Of a DNA stretch of 42,730 bases, positions 8,838 to 17,068 are shown one piece after another. Source of the stretch: Streptomyces africanus (GTDB lineage: Bacteria > Actinomycetota > Actinomycetes > Streptomycetales > Streptomycetaceae); assembly GCF_002150735.1 (NCBI RefSeq), contig NZ_MUKA01000241.1, positions 251 to 42,980 on the forward strand. Direction: 5' to 3'. Under the pieces are notes generated by a model that saw nothing but the letters and a program-made list of their open reading frames with translations, was not told the DNA's origin and made no database searches. The translations under genes were made by a program, and so were the position numbers. Every line of letters starts with the position of its first letter. Within the stretch, counting starts at the first letter, position 1.

Positions 8838-8851
8838 TGGGAGCGATTCCA
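8838..8851. promoter_or_regulatory. Degenerate CebR operator on the GH6 side
   Basis: TGGGAGCGATTCCA matches the CebR consensus at 12 of 14 positions. It begins 5 bp after a perfect -35-like TTGACA (8828-8833) in the direction of the GH6 gene, so it would lie inside that promoter. No convincing -10 is visible; ATCAGT at 8851-8856 has the right 17-bp spacing but poor sequence. The remaining leader, 8857-9046, shows no gene and no other clear signal. The 399-bp gap between GH48 and GH6 starts is therefore a shared control region. Confidence 0.8.
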
Positions 8852-9046
8852 TCAGTCGACGCGTCCGTCACGACGGGCCCGGCCTGCAAGGAGTCGCTCA
8901 AGCGACACCCCTCGCGTTCAGTACTTTGAGCCGCCGCCTTCGCGGTCGTCCCCGGCTGCGCGAGTGCCGGTGCCGGGTTCCTCATGTCCTTGTCGGAGCG
9001 CCCTGAACGGCTGACACCCCCACCACCGAAAGGGAAACCCGCACTC

Positions 9047-10768
9047 ATGAGCCGTACGAGAACAGCGTTACTGGCCGCCATGGCCCTGGTGGCCGGAGCC
9101 ACCGGCACGGCGTTCGCCGTCGACCCGGGCGGCGCCGGCACCGCCGCCGTCCCCTGCACCGTCGACTACAAGGTGCAGAACCAGTGGAGCACCGGCTTCA
9201 CCGCCGCCGTGACCGTCACCAACAACAGCGCCGCGAAGTCCTCGTGGTCACTGAAGTGGTCGTACGCCGGCAACCAGAAGGTCACCAGCGGCTGGAACGC
9301 CAAGATCAGCCAGAGCGGTGCCGACGTCACCGTGGCCAACGAGAGCTACAACGCCCAGCTCGCGACGGGCGGTTCGGTCAGCTTCGGCTTCCAGGGCTCC
9401 TACAGCGGCAGCAACGCGATCCCGGCCACCTTCACCCTCGACGGCGTGACCTGCAACGTCGACGGCGGCGGTCCCGGCGGCCCCACGGATCCGCCGGACC
9501 CGAGCGGGCCTGCCGACCGGGTGGACAACCCCTACGACGGCGCCAAGGTGTACGTGAACCCGGAGTGGTCCGCGAAGGCCGCGGCCGAGCCGGGCGGCAG
9601 CCGGGTCTCCAACCAGCCGACCGGCGTCTGGCTGGACCGGATCGCCGCGATCAACGGTGCGGGCGGCAAGATGGGCCTGCGCGCCCACCTCGACGAGGCG
9701 CTGCGCCAGAAGGGCTCCGGCGAGCTCGTCGTCCAGCTCGTCATCTACAACCTGCCCGGCCGTGACTGCGCCGCCCTCGCCTCCAACGGCGAGCTCGGCC
9801 CGACGGAGATCGACCGCTACAAGACGGAGTACATCGACCCGATCAAGGCGATCCTCGCCGACTCGAAGTACTCCTCGCTGCGGATCGTCACCACCGTCGA
9901 GATCGACTCGCTGCCGAACCTCGTCACCAACACCGGCAGCCGCCCCACGGCCACCCCGCAGTGTGACGTGATGAAGGCCAACGGCAACTACATCAAGGGC
10001 GTCGGCTACGCGCTGAACAAGCTCGGCGACGTGCCGAACGTCTACAACTACGTCGACGCCGGCCACCACGGCTGGATCGGCTGGGACGACAACTTCGCTC
10101 CCTCCGCGACCCTGTTCAAGGAGGCGGCGACCGCCGAGGGCGCCACCGTCAACGACGTCCACGGCTTCATCACCAACACGGCGAACTACAGCGCCCTGAA
10201 GGAGGACCACTTCTCCATCAGCGACAACGTGGCCGGCAAGTCCGTCCGCGAGTCGAAGTGGGTCGACTGGAACCGCTACGTCGACGAGCTGTCCTTCGCC
10301 CAGGCGTTCCGCAACCAGCTGGTCTCGGTCGGCTTCAACTCCGGCATCGGCATGCTGATCGACACCTCCCGCAACGGCTGGGGCGGCACCGCCCGGCCCA
10401 CCGGCCCCGGCGCCCAGACCTCCGTCGACACCTACGTCGACGGCGGCCGTTACGACCGCCGGATCAACCCCGGCAACTGGTGCAACCAGTCCGGAGCCGG
10501 CCTCGGTGAGCGCCCGAAGGCCAGCCCGGCCGCCGGGATCGACGCCTACGTGTGGATGAAGCCGCCGGGCGAGTCCGACGGGGCGAGCAAGCAGATCCCG
10601 AACGACGAGGGCAAGGGCTTCGACCAGATGTGCGACCCGGCGTACAAGGGCAACCCGCGCAACGGCAACAACCCGTCCGGTGCCCTGCCGGACGCCCCGC
10701 TGTCCGGGCAGTGGTTCTCCGCCCAGTTCCGGCAGCTGATGCAGAACGCGTACCCGCCGCTGTCCTGA
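9047..10768 (+). CDS. Secreted exo-cellobiohydrolase, CBM2-GH6
   Basis: This 573-residue enzyme should release cellobiose from non-reducing ends of cellulose, complementing the divergent GH48. The ATG at 9047 follows AAAGGGA and gives a clean signal peptide (SRTRTALLAAMALVAGATG, mature near residue 25). An earlier in-frame ATG at 8984 would put charged residues before it and is less likely. CBM2 spans about 35-136 with terminal Cys residues (VPCTVDYKV, VTCNVDGG). A Gly/Pro linker spans 138-157, and GH6 runs from about 158 to the end. Family landmarks include YNLPGRDCAA (D240), VTTVEIDSLPNL (D287, general acid position) and DAGHHGWIGW. The long loop-rich C-terminal part fits the exo-acting Cel6B type rather than short endoglucanases. 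It is followed by a strong terminator and carries a CebR-like box upstream. Confidence 0.96.
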   Translation: MSRTRTALLAAMALVAGATGTAFAVDPGGAGTAAVPCTVDYKVQNQWSTGFTAAVTVTNNSAAKSSWSLKWSYAGNQKVTSGWNAKISQSGADVTVANESYNAQLATGGSVSFGFQGSYSGSNAIPATFTLDGVTCNVDGGGPGGPTDPPDPSGPADRVDNPYDGAKVYVNPEWSAKAAAEPGGSRVSNQPTGVWLDRIAAINGAGGKMGLRAHLDEALRQKGSGELVVQLVIYNLPGRDCAALASNGELGPTEIDRYKTEYIDPIKAILADSKYSSLRIVTTVEIDSLPNLVTNTGSRPTATPQCDVMKANGNYIKGVGYALNKLGDVPNVYNYVDAGHHGWIGWDDNFAPSATLFKEAATAEGATVNDVHGFITNTANYSALKEDHFSISDNVAGKSVRESKWVDWNRYVDELSFAQAFRNQLVSVGFNSGIGMLIDTSRNGWGGTARPTGPGAQTSVDTYVDGGRYDRRINPGNWCNQSGAGLGERPKASPAAGIDAYVWMKPPGESDGASKQIPNDEGKGFDQMCDPAYKGNPRNGNNPSGALPDAPLSGQWFSAQFRQLMQNAYPPLS

Positions 10769-10788
10769 CGCGCTGACCCGTCCCCACG

Positions 10789-10824
10789 GATCCGCCGGGG
10801 CTCCGGCCCCGGCGGATCTTTTTT
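10789..10824 (+). terminator. Rho-independent terminator of the GH6 gene
   Basis: A perfect 12-bp stem (GATCCGCCGGGG at 10789-10800, complement at 10807-10818) with a 6-nt loop is followed directly by six T residues (10819-10824). It starts 20 bp after the GH6 stop. Confidence 0.93.
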
Positions 10825-10902
10825 GCGGGAGCGGCAAGAGCGGTGGCCTTCCCCCGGTGCGTCGGCGCAGGCTGACGGCATCCGAGGGAGAGGCTGACCA
10901 GC

Positions 10903-11802
10903 ATGGCGCACGACCACGACCACGAGTCCGGGCACGGCCACGGCCATCACCACGGCCCCACGGACATCGACTGGGCCGAGATGGGCCCGAAGCTGGAGTC
11001 CCAGGCGGAGCTGTTCGCGTCCCTGTACGAGCGGGCCATGGCCTGGCTGGCGAAGGAGGTGACCGAGCCGGGCCTGATCGTCGACGCGGGCAGCGGGCCG
11101 GGCGTCGTGTCGTGTCTGTTCGCCGAGACGTTCCCGGGCGCGCGGATCGTCGCGGTGGACGGCTCCGAGCCGCTGCTGGAGCGGGCGCGGGCACGGGCCG
11201 AGCGGCTGGGGGTCGCCGACCGCTTCGGCACGATCGCCGGTGAACTCCCGGATGTGCTCGACCAGTTGGACTACCCCGCCGACCTCCTTTGGGCGAGCCG
11301 CAGCCTGCATCACCTGGGTGACCAGCGGGCCGCGCTCACCGCCTTCGCCGCGCGGCTGGCGCCCGGGGGCACGCTCGCGCTCATGGAGGGCGGACTGCCT
11401 CCGCGGTTCCTGCCGCGCGACATCGGCATCGGCCGGCCCGGGCTCCAGGCGCGGATCGACGCGGTGGAGGCGGAGTGGTTCACGCGGATGCGCGCGGAGC
11501 TGCCGGGGCATGTCGCGGAGACGGAGGACTGGCCGGGGCTGCTGGCCGCCGCGGGGCTGAAGCACACCAGGACGCACACGTTCCTGCTCGATCTGCCCGC
11601 GCCTGCCTCGGAGCGGGCCCGTGCCTATGTCGTGGCGTCCCTGTCGCACATGCGGGAGCGGCTGACGGACGGGCTCGATGCGGAGGATCTCGCGACGCTT
11701 GACCGGCTGCTCGATCCTGACGACGAGGCGAGTCTGCAGCGGCGGTCGGATGTGTTCGTCCTGGAGGCCCATACGGTGCACACGGCTGTGCGGGCGGGGT
11801 AG
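10903..11802 (+). CDS. Class I SAM-dependent methyltransferase with His-rich N-terminus
   Basis: This is a 299-residue protein with the Rossmann-fold SAM site of class I methyltransferases: motif I is DAGSGPG at residues 61-67, then an acidic residue after the next strand (IVAVDGSEPLLERAR), and LAPGGTLALMEGG as motif III. The substrate cannot be read from sequence. The first 17 residues hold eight histidines (MAHDHDHESGHGHGHHH), a metal-binding-like extension outside the core fold. The ATG at 10903 follows GAGGGAGAGG at a normal distance, so the His tail appears genuine. It is monocistronic between the GH6 terminator and a bidirectional hairpin. Nothing links it to the cellulases apart from position. 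Confidence 0.85.
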   Translation: MAHDHDHESGHGHGHHHGPTDIDWAEMGPKLESQAELFASLYERAMAWLAKEVTEPGLIVDAGSGPGVVSCLFAETFPGARIVAVDGSEPLLERARARAERLGVADRFGTIAGELPDVLDQLDYPADLLWASRSLHHLGDQRAALTAFAARLAPGGTLALMEGGLPPRFLPRDIGIGRPGLQARIDAVEAEWFTRMRAELPGHVAETEDWPGLLAAAGLKHTRTHTFLLDLPAPASERARAYVVASLSHMRERLTDGLDAEDLATLDRLLDPDDEASLQRRSDVFVLEAHTVHTAVRAG

Positions 11803-11913
11803 TGGGGCTGCCGGTTGATACGAGGTGCTCGGCGTTGGTGCTGGAGGCGGGGCGGTGCGCAGCCCGGCGTGCCGGGGTGCCGCTGCGCCCACCCGTGCCG
11901 CCCCTAGCGGCAC

Positions 11914-11946
11914 GACTGCCCGCAGCTCAGCAAGCTGCGGGCAGTC
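11914..11946. terminator. Bidirectional stem-loop between convergent genes
   Basis: A perfect 14-bp inverted repeat (GACTGCCCGCAGCT at 11914-11927, complement at 11933-11946) has a 5-nt loop. A smaller hairpin, GTGCCG/CGGCAC at 11895-11913, abuts it. The pair lies between the methyltransferase stop and the stop of the convergent aldo/keto reductase, so it probably terminates both. Confidence 0.8.
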
Positions 11947-11957
11947 GGGGGGTACGC

Positions 11958-12791
11958 TCAGGCGCCGTCGAACGTTGCCGGGTTCGGGCCCAGGCGGCGG
12001 TCCTCGTTGAGGGCGCTGATGGCCGCCAGGTCCTCCGTGTCCAGGCTGAAGTCGAAGACCTCGATGTTCTCCTTGATCCGCGCCGGCGTCACGGACTTGG
12101 GGATGACCACATTGCCCAGCTGGATGTGCCAGCGCAGGACGACCTGGGCCGGAGTCCGGTTGTGCTTGCGGGCGATGGCCACGATCGCCGGGACCTCCAG
12201 CAGCCCCTTGCCCTGGCCGAGCGGCGACCAGGCCTCCGTGGCGATGCCCTGCTCCGCGTGGTACTCGCGGGCGGCGCTCTGCTGGAGGTGCGGGTGCAGC
12301 TCGATCTGGTTCACGGCCGGGATGACCGACGTCTCGCCGATCAGCCGCTCCAGGTGCTCGGGAAGGAAGTTGGAGACACCGATGGCCCGGATCCGGCCGT
12401 CGGCGTGCAGCTTCTCGAACGCCTTGTACGTGTCGACGTAGGTACCCCGGGCCGGCAGCGGCCAGTGGATCAGGTACAGGTCGACGAAGTCCAAGCCGAG
12501 CTTCTCCAGCGAGGTGTCGAAGGCGCGCAGCGTGGAGTCGTACCCCTGGTCGGCGTTCCAGAGCTTCGTGGTGACGAAGAGCTCCTCGCGGGGGAGACCG
12601 GACGCGGCGATGGCCTTGCCGGTGCCCTCCTCGTTGCCGTAGATCGCCGCTGTGTCGATGCTGCGGTACCCGGCCTCCAGCGCCGTCGCGACGGCCGACT
12701 CGGCCTCGTCGTCCGGCACCTGCCAGACGCCGAAGCCCAGCTGGGGCATCTCGACGCCGTTGTTCAGGATGATCGGGGGGACCTTGCTCAC
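11958..12791 (-). CDS. Aldo/keto reductase, 2,5-diketo-D-gluconate reductase type
   Basis: This 277-residue NADPH-dependent reductase has a TIM-barrel fold of the AKR superfamily. The catalytic tetrad is intact: D46 and Y51 (SIDTAAIYGNEE), K76 (FVTTKLW) and H109 (YLIHWPLP). The family cofactor signature VVIPKSVTPARIKENIEVFD is near the C-terminus. The GTG start at 12791 (VSKVPPIILNNG) is preferred over an ATG at 12839: it aligns with the family's usual N-terminus and has AAGGA about 11 bp upstream. The physiological aldehyde or ketone is unknown. The gene follows the acyl-CoA ligase on the same strand after 116 bp that contain a candidate operator. Confidence 0.9.
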   Translation of the reverse strand: MSKVPPIILNNGVEMPQLGFGVWQVPDDEAESAVATALEAGYRSIDTAAIYGNEEGTGKAIAASGLPREELFVTTKLWNADQGYDSTLRAFDTSLEKLGLDFVDLYLIHWPLPARGTYVDTYKAFEKLHADGRIRAIGVSNFLPEHLERLIGETSVIPAVNQIELHPHLQQSAAREYHAEQGIATEAWSPLGQGKGLLEVPAIVAIARKHNRTPAQVVLRWHIQLGNVVIPKSVTPARIKENIEVFDFSLDTEDLAAISALNEDRRLGPNPATFDGA

Positions 12792-12841
12792 GAGCTCTCG
12801 ATCCTTCGGTTTGCGGTCAGGTGTACATCCCATCGTCAACG

Positions 12842-12856
12842 ATCACGAGCCGTGAT
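12842..12856. promoter_or_regulatory. Inverted repeat upstream of the aldo/keto reductase
   Basis: ATCACG-AGC-CGTGAT is a perfect 6-bp inverted repeat with a 3-nt centre, 50 bp upstream of the reductase start. On the minus strand a -35-like TTGACG follows closely. It may be an operator giving the reductase its own control, or a weak hairpin ending the upstream gene. Confidence 0.35.
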
Positions 12857-12907
12857 GCATTCCTGACGGGAGAATTCCGGCGTCCGATTCACCTGTTACC
12901 CGGCTGT

Positions 12908-14734
12908 TCACGCCCGGTACAGCGCCTCGACCTCGTTCTCGTACGCCTTTTCGATCGCCTTCCGCTTCAGCTTCAGGGACGGGGTCAGCAGCCCGTGCTC
13001 CTCGGTGAACGGCTGGGCCAGGATACGGAAGGTGCGGATCGACTCGGCCTGCGAGACCAGGGTGTTGGCCGCGACCACCGCGCGCCGCACCTCCGTCTCC
13101 AGATCCGCGTCGCGCACCAGCTCTGCCGCGGACATCGGCGGCTTGCCCCGCATCGTCAGCCAGTGCTCCACGGCCTCCTGGTCGAGGGTCACGAGGGCGG
13201 CGATGTACGGGCGGTCGTTGCCGACGAGGATGCACTGGTTGACCAGTGGATGGTCACGGACGCGTTCCTCCAGCACGCCGGGCGAAACACTCTTGCCGCC
13301 CGATGTGACCAGGATCTCCTTCTTGCGGCCGGTGATGGTGAGGTAGCCGTCCTCGTCGAGCGCACCGAGGTCGCCGGTGGCCAGCCAGCCGTCGTGCAGG
13401 GTCTCGTCGGTCGCCTTGGGGTTGTTGAGGTACCCCTGGAAGACGTTCTGGCCGTGCAGCCAGATCTCGCCGTCGTCCGCGATGTGCACGGTCATGCCGG
13501 GGATGGGCTGCCCGACCGTGCCGAACCGGGTGCGGCCGGGCGGGTTGGCGGTCGCGGCGGCCGTGGACTCGGTCAGGCCGTAGCCCTCGTAGATGTGCAC
13601 GCCCGCCCCGGCGAAGAACAGGCCGAGCCGCCGGTCCATCGCCGAGCCGCCCGACATGGCGTGCTTGATACGGCCGCCCATCGCGGCGCGGATCTTGGTG
13701 TAGACGAGCTTGTCGAACAGCTGGTGCTGCATGCGCAGGCCCGCGGAGGGGCCGGGGCCGGTTCCCCAGGCCTTCGCCTCCATCGCGTCCGCGTACTTGA
13801 TGGCGATGTCGACGGCCTTCTCGAACGGGCCGGAGCGCCCCTCCTTCTCGGCCTTGCGGCGGGCCGCGTTGAACACCTTCTCGAAGATGTACGGCACGGC
13901 CAGGAAGAACGTCGGCTTGAACGCGGCCAGGTCGGGCAGCAGGGCCGCCGCGTTGAGCTGCGGCTGATGGCCGAACTTCACCTTGCCGCGGATCCCCGCG
14001 ACCTGGACCATGCGCCCGAAGACGTGGGCCAGCGGCAGGAACAGCAGGGTGGCGGCCTCGTCGCCCCGCTTGGAGTGGAACACCGGCTCCCAGCGCTCGA
14101 TGACGGTGTCCGCCTCGTACATGAAGTTGCCGTGCGAGATGACACAGCCCTTGGGGCGGCCGGTGGTGCCCGACGTGTAGATGATCGTGGCGACCGAGTC
14201 GGGGGTGACGGCCTGCCGGTGGCGGTGCACCACCTCGTCGTCGAGGTGCGCGCCGGCGTCGTACAGCTCCTGAACGGCGCCCGAGTCGAGCTGCCACAGG
14301 CGGCGCAGCTGGGGCAGCCGGTCGATGACGGTGGCGATCGTCATCGCGTGGTCCTCGTGCTCCACGACCGCGGCCGTCACCTCGGCGTCGTACAGCATCC
14401 AGAAGCACTGCTCGGCCGAGGAGGTCGGGTAGACCGGCACGACCTGGGCGCCGATCGTCCACAGCGCGTAGTCGAACAGCGTCCACTCGTAGCGCGTACG
14501 GGACATGATCGCGACCCGGTCGCCGAACCGGATGCCGCTCGCCAGCAGGCCCTTGGCCAGGGCGAGCACCTCGTCGCGGAACTCGGCGCTGGTGACGTCG
14601 CGCCACTGCCCCGACTCGTCCTTGCGGCCCAGCGCGATGCGCAGCGGGTCCTCCTGGGCATGCTGGAAGACCACGTCGGCCAGACCGCCCACCGGAGGTG
14701 CCAACTCCAACGGAGGGTTGGTGAACTCGCGCAA
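12908..14734 (-). CDS. Long-chain fatty acid-CoA ligase (AMP-forming)
   Basis: This 608-residue adenylate-forming enzyme should activate fatty acids to acyl-CoA through an acyl-AMP. The signature motifs are in order: phosphate-binding IIYTSGTTGRPKG at about residues 184-196, YEGYGLTES, the hinge region TGDLG, and GRKKE with VTSGGKSVSPG. These are typical of the FAA1/FadD15 subgroup of about 600 residues found in actinobacteria. The start is inferred as TTG at 14734, after a GGGAG stretch; the next internal Met is near residue 77, too far into the fold. No transmembrane segment is evident, so it is probably cytosolic or peripheral. The 225 bp upstream (14735-14959) holds no gene, and I could not define a promoter in it. 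Confidence 0.92.
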   Translation of the reverse strand: MREFTNPPLELAPPVGGLADVVFQHAQEDPLRIALGRKDESGQWRDVTSAEFRDEVLALAKGLLASGIRFGDRVAIMSRTRYEWTLFDYALWTIGAQVVPVYPTSSAEQCFWMLYDAEVTAAVVEHEDHAMTIATVIDRLPQLRRLWQLDSGAVQELYDAGAHLDDEVVHRHRQAVTPDSVATIIYTSGTTGRPKGCVISHGNFMYEADTVIERWEPVFHSKRGDEAATLLFLPLAHVFGRMVQVAGIRGKVKFGHQPQLNAAALLPDLAAFKPTFFLAVPYIFEKVFNAARRKAEKEGRSGPFEKAVDIAIKYADAMEAKAWGTGPGPSAGLRMQHQLFDKLVYTKIRAAMGGRIKHAMSGGSAMDRRLGLFFAGAGVHIYEGYGLTESTAAATANPPGRTRFGTVGQPIPGMTVHIADDGEIWLHGQNVFQGYLNNPKATDETLHDGWLATGDLGALDEDGYLTITGRKKEILVTSGGKSVSPGVLEERVRDHPLVNQCILVGNDRPYIAALVTLDQEAVEHWLTMRGKPPMSAAELVRDADLETEVRRAVVAANTLVSQAESIRTFRILAQPFTEEHGLLTPSLKLKRKAIEKAYENEVEALYRA

Positions 14735-14959
14735 ACCCCGCTCCCCGCTCCTCAGCGCTTCGGTTGAGTGACGCCCCGCACAGCGCCGTGAAAGCTACCC
14801 CAACCGGGCAGAAGGCGGGAGGGGTGTCGAAGGCGAGCAGCGCTTTTGTCCGCGCTGGTCAGGGAGGGAAAATGCGCTCACATGGGGAAGGGTCGGACAG
14901 AATCCTGACGGTTGAGTAAGTTTCGGAGCCGTAATCTCCACCGAATCTGTACGACCGGG

Positions 14960-15892
14960 TCACGGCCCGACGCTCCTGGTGCGCGGTGTCCGGCCGCCTC
15001 TCCTGTCAGCGCCCCTGGGGCGGATTTCGTCACTCCGGTTCAGTCGGTCGCCGCCCGCCAGGATCGCCGCGGCCAGGGCGTCCGCCGCTCCCTGGGCCGA
15101 GGGGCGCCGCCGGCCGTGGACCACGACGAAGTCGACCTGCCCCAGTTCCGGCAGCCCCGCCCGGTCCGGGACCCGGACCAGGCCCGGCGGGATGAGGCCG
15201 CGGGAGTGGGCCATCACGCCGAGCCCCGCCCGGGCCGCCGCGACGAGGCCGTTGAGAGAGCCGCTCGTGCACACCACACGCCACTCGCGGCCCTGCCGCT
15301 CCAGCGCCTCCAGGGCGAGCGCGCGGGTGATGCCCGGCGGCGGATAGACGATCAGCGGCACGGGACGGTCCGGGTCGAGCCGGAGGCGCTCCGCGCCGAT
15401 CCACACCAGCCTGTCGTGCCGGACCAGCTCGCCGCGCGGATCCTCGGGCCGCCGCTTGGCCAGGACGAGGTCCAGCTTCCCGGCGGCGAGCTGCTCGTGC
15501 AGCGTGCCCGACAGCTCGACCGTCAGCTCCAGGTCGACCTCCGGGTGGTCGTGCCGGAAGCCCTCCAGGATCTCCGGCAGCCGGGTCAGCACGAAGTCCT
15601 CCGACGCGCCGAAGCGCAGCCGCCCGCGCAGCCGGGTGCCCGTGAAGAACGCCGTCGCCTGCTCGTGCACCTCCAGGATCCGGCGCGCGAACCCGAGCAT
15701 GGCCTCGCCGTCCTCCGTGAGCTCCACCGAGTGCGTGTCCCGGGTGAACAGCGTCCGCCCGGTGGCGTCCTCCAGCCGCCGCACGTGCTGGCTGACGGTG
15801 GACTGCCGCAGCCCGAGCCGGCGGGCGGCCTGCGTGAAGCTCAGCGTCTGCGCCACCGACAGGAACGTGCGCAGATGGGCGGGGTCGTACAT
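14960..15892 (-). CDS. LysR-family transcriptional regulator
   Basis: This is a 310-residue LysR-type regulator. The N-terminal winged helix-turn-helix is clear (MYDPAHLRTFLSVAQTLSFT, then ARRLGLRQSTVSQHVRRLE), followed by the periplasmic-binding-like effector domain (LRGRLRFGASEDFVLTRLPE). The ATG at 15892 is the only sensible start, because upstream in-frame sequence is antisense to the divergent transporter. Its ribosome site (GGCGGG) is weak. Divergence from the bile-acid-symporter-family gene across 135 bp suggests it controls that transporter, as is usual for LysR pairs. A short palindrome CGGGATTCCCG at 15938-15948 lies in the gap. The C-terminal 25 residues are Arg/Gly-rich and probably disordered. 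The effector is unknown. Confidence 0.9.
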   Translation of the reverse strand: MYDPAHLRTFLSVAQTLSFTQAARRLGLRQSTVSQHVRRLEDATGRTLFTRDTHSVELTEDGEAMLGFARRILEVHEQATAFFTGTRLRGRLRFGASEDFVLTRLPEILEGFRHDHPEVDLELTVELSGTLHEQLAAGKLDLVLAKRRPEDPRGELVRHDRLVWIGAERLRLDPDRPVPLIVYPPPGITRALALEALERQGREWRVVCTSGSLNGLVAAARAGLGVMAHSRGLIPPGLVRVPDRAGLPELGQVDFVVVHGRRRPSAQGAADALAAAILAGGDRLNRSDEIRPRGADRRGGRTPRTRSVGP

Positions 15893-16027
15893 GCCCGCCA
15901 GGCTATCGTGGAACGTGATGACAGTGAGAGCGGTATGCGGGATTCCCGATCGCCGGGCCGAGGAGCAGGATGGAAGGGGGCCGTACCGGCCCTGCACCGC
16001 ACGTAAGTACCGAGCAAGTGGAGCACC

Positions 16028-17068
16028 GTGAAACGCCTGCGCCGGCCGCGCCGGATGCCGATCGACCCGTACATCCTTCTCCTCCTCGCGACGGTGGGGA
16101 TCGCCGCCCTGTTCCCGGCCCGCGGGACGGCCGCCGATGTCGCGTCCGGTGCCTCCACGGCGGCGATCGCCCTGCTGTTCTTCCTCTACGGCGCCCGGCT
16201 GTCCACCCGTGAGGCCCTGGACGGGCTGCGCCACTGGCGGCTCCACCTCACCGTCCTGGCCTGCACGTTCGTCGCCTTCCCGCTGCTCGGCCTGGCGGCC
16301 CGCGGGCTGGTGCCGGTGATCCTGACCCACCCGCTGTACCAGGGCCTGCTCTTCCTCACCCTCGTCCCGTCGACGGTGCAGTCCTCGATCGCCTTCACCT
16401 CGATGGCCCGCGGCAACGTGCCCGCCGCGATCTGCGCGGGCTCCTTCTCCTCCCTCGTCGGCATCGTCGCCACGCCGCTGCTCGCGGCCTCGCTGCTCGG
16501 CGGCAGCGGCGGCGGGTTCTCCGCCGACTCGCTGCTGAAGATCGTGCTGCAACTGCTCGTGCCGTTCCTCGCCGGGCAGCTGCTGCGCCGGTGGATCGGT
16601 GCCTTCATCACCCGCCACAAGAAGGTCCTCGCCCTGGTGGACCGCGGCTCGATCCTGCTCGTCGTCTACACCGCGTTCAGCCAGGGCATGGTCCAGGGCA
16701 TCTGGCACCAGGTGAGCCCCCTCCGGCTGGGCGGGCTGCTCGTCGTCGAGGCCGTGATCCTCGCCGTGATGCTGCTGCTGACCTGGTACGGCGGCAAGGC
16801 GCTGGGCTTTGTCCGGGAGGACCGGATCACCCTGCAGTTCGCCGGTTCGAAGAAGTCCCTGGCCTCCGGACTGCCCATGGCGAGCGTCCTGTTCGGCGCG
16901 CAGGCCTCACTGGCCGTGCTGCCGCTGATGCTCTTCCACCAGATGCAGCTGATGGTCTGCGCGGTGATCGCCAAGCGCCGCTCGCACGACCCGCGCCCGG
17001 AGGTCACCGCGCCGGAGCAAGCCGCAGCGCCACGAACCGCGGTCGGTACAGGGACACGTTCCGGCTGA
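16028..17068 (+). CDS. Bile acid:sodium symporter family transporter
   Basis: This 346-residue integral membrane protein has about ten hydrophobic segments, starting with YILLLLATVGIAALFPARG. Family landmarks include the conserved core VPSTVQSSIAFTSMARGN and, in the second half, FAGSKKSLASGLPMASVLF, which together form the crossed discontinuous helices of the SBF/BASS fold. Members import organic anions with sodium; bacterial substrates vary and none can be assigned. The GTG start at 16028 follows a GGAG site. It is divergent from a LysR regulator, its probable controller. Its last 65 bp (17004-17068) overlap the 3' end of the convergent DUF5005-like gene. The tail after the last helix is charged and likely cytoplasmic. 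Confidence 0.88.
   Translation: MKRLRRPRRMPIDPYILLLLATVGIAALFPARGTAADVASGASTAAIALLFFLYGARLSTREALDGLRHWRLHLTVLACTFVAFPLLGLAARGLVPVILTHPLYQGLLFLTLVPSTVQSSIAFTSMARGNVPAAICAGSFSSLVGIVATPLLAASLLGGSGGGFSADSLLKIVLQLLVPFLAGQLLRRWIGAFITRHKKVLALVDRGSILLVVYTAFSQGMVQGIWHQVSPLRLGGLLVVEAVILAVMLLLTWYGGKALGFVREDRITLQFAGSKKSLASGLPMASVLFGAQASLAVLPLMLFHQMQLMVCAVIAKRRSHDPRPEVTAPEQAAAPRTAVGTGTRSG

Noticed and set aside
9248..11194. Minus-strand open frame across GH6 and the methyltransferase
   Set aside because: It crosses a strong terminator and two unrelated plus-strand genes, and its composition is a reverse-complement artefact.
15893..16708. Extension of the LysR protein upstream to 16708
   Set aside because: The extra 272 residues are antisense to the transporter and are Gln/Arg/Gly-rich. 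The LysR fold begins at the ATG at 15892.
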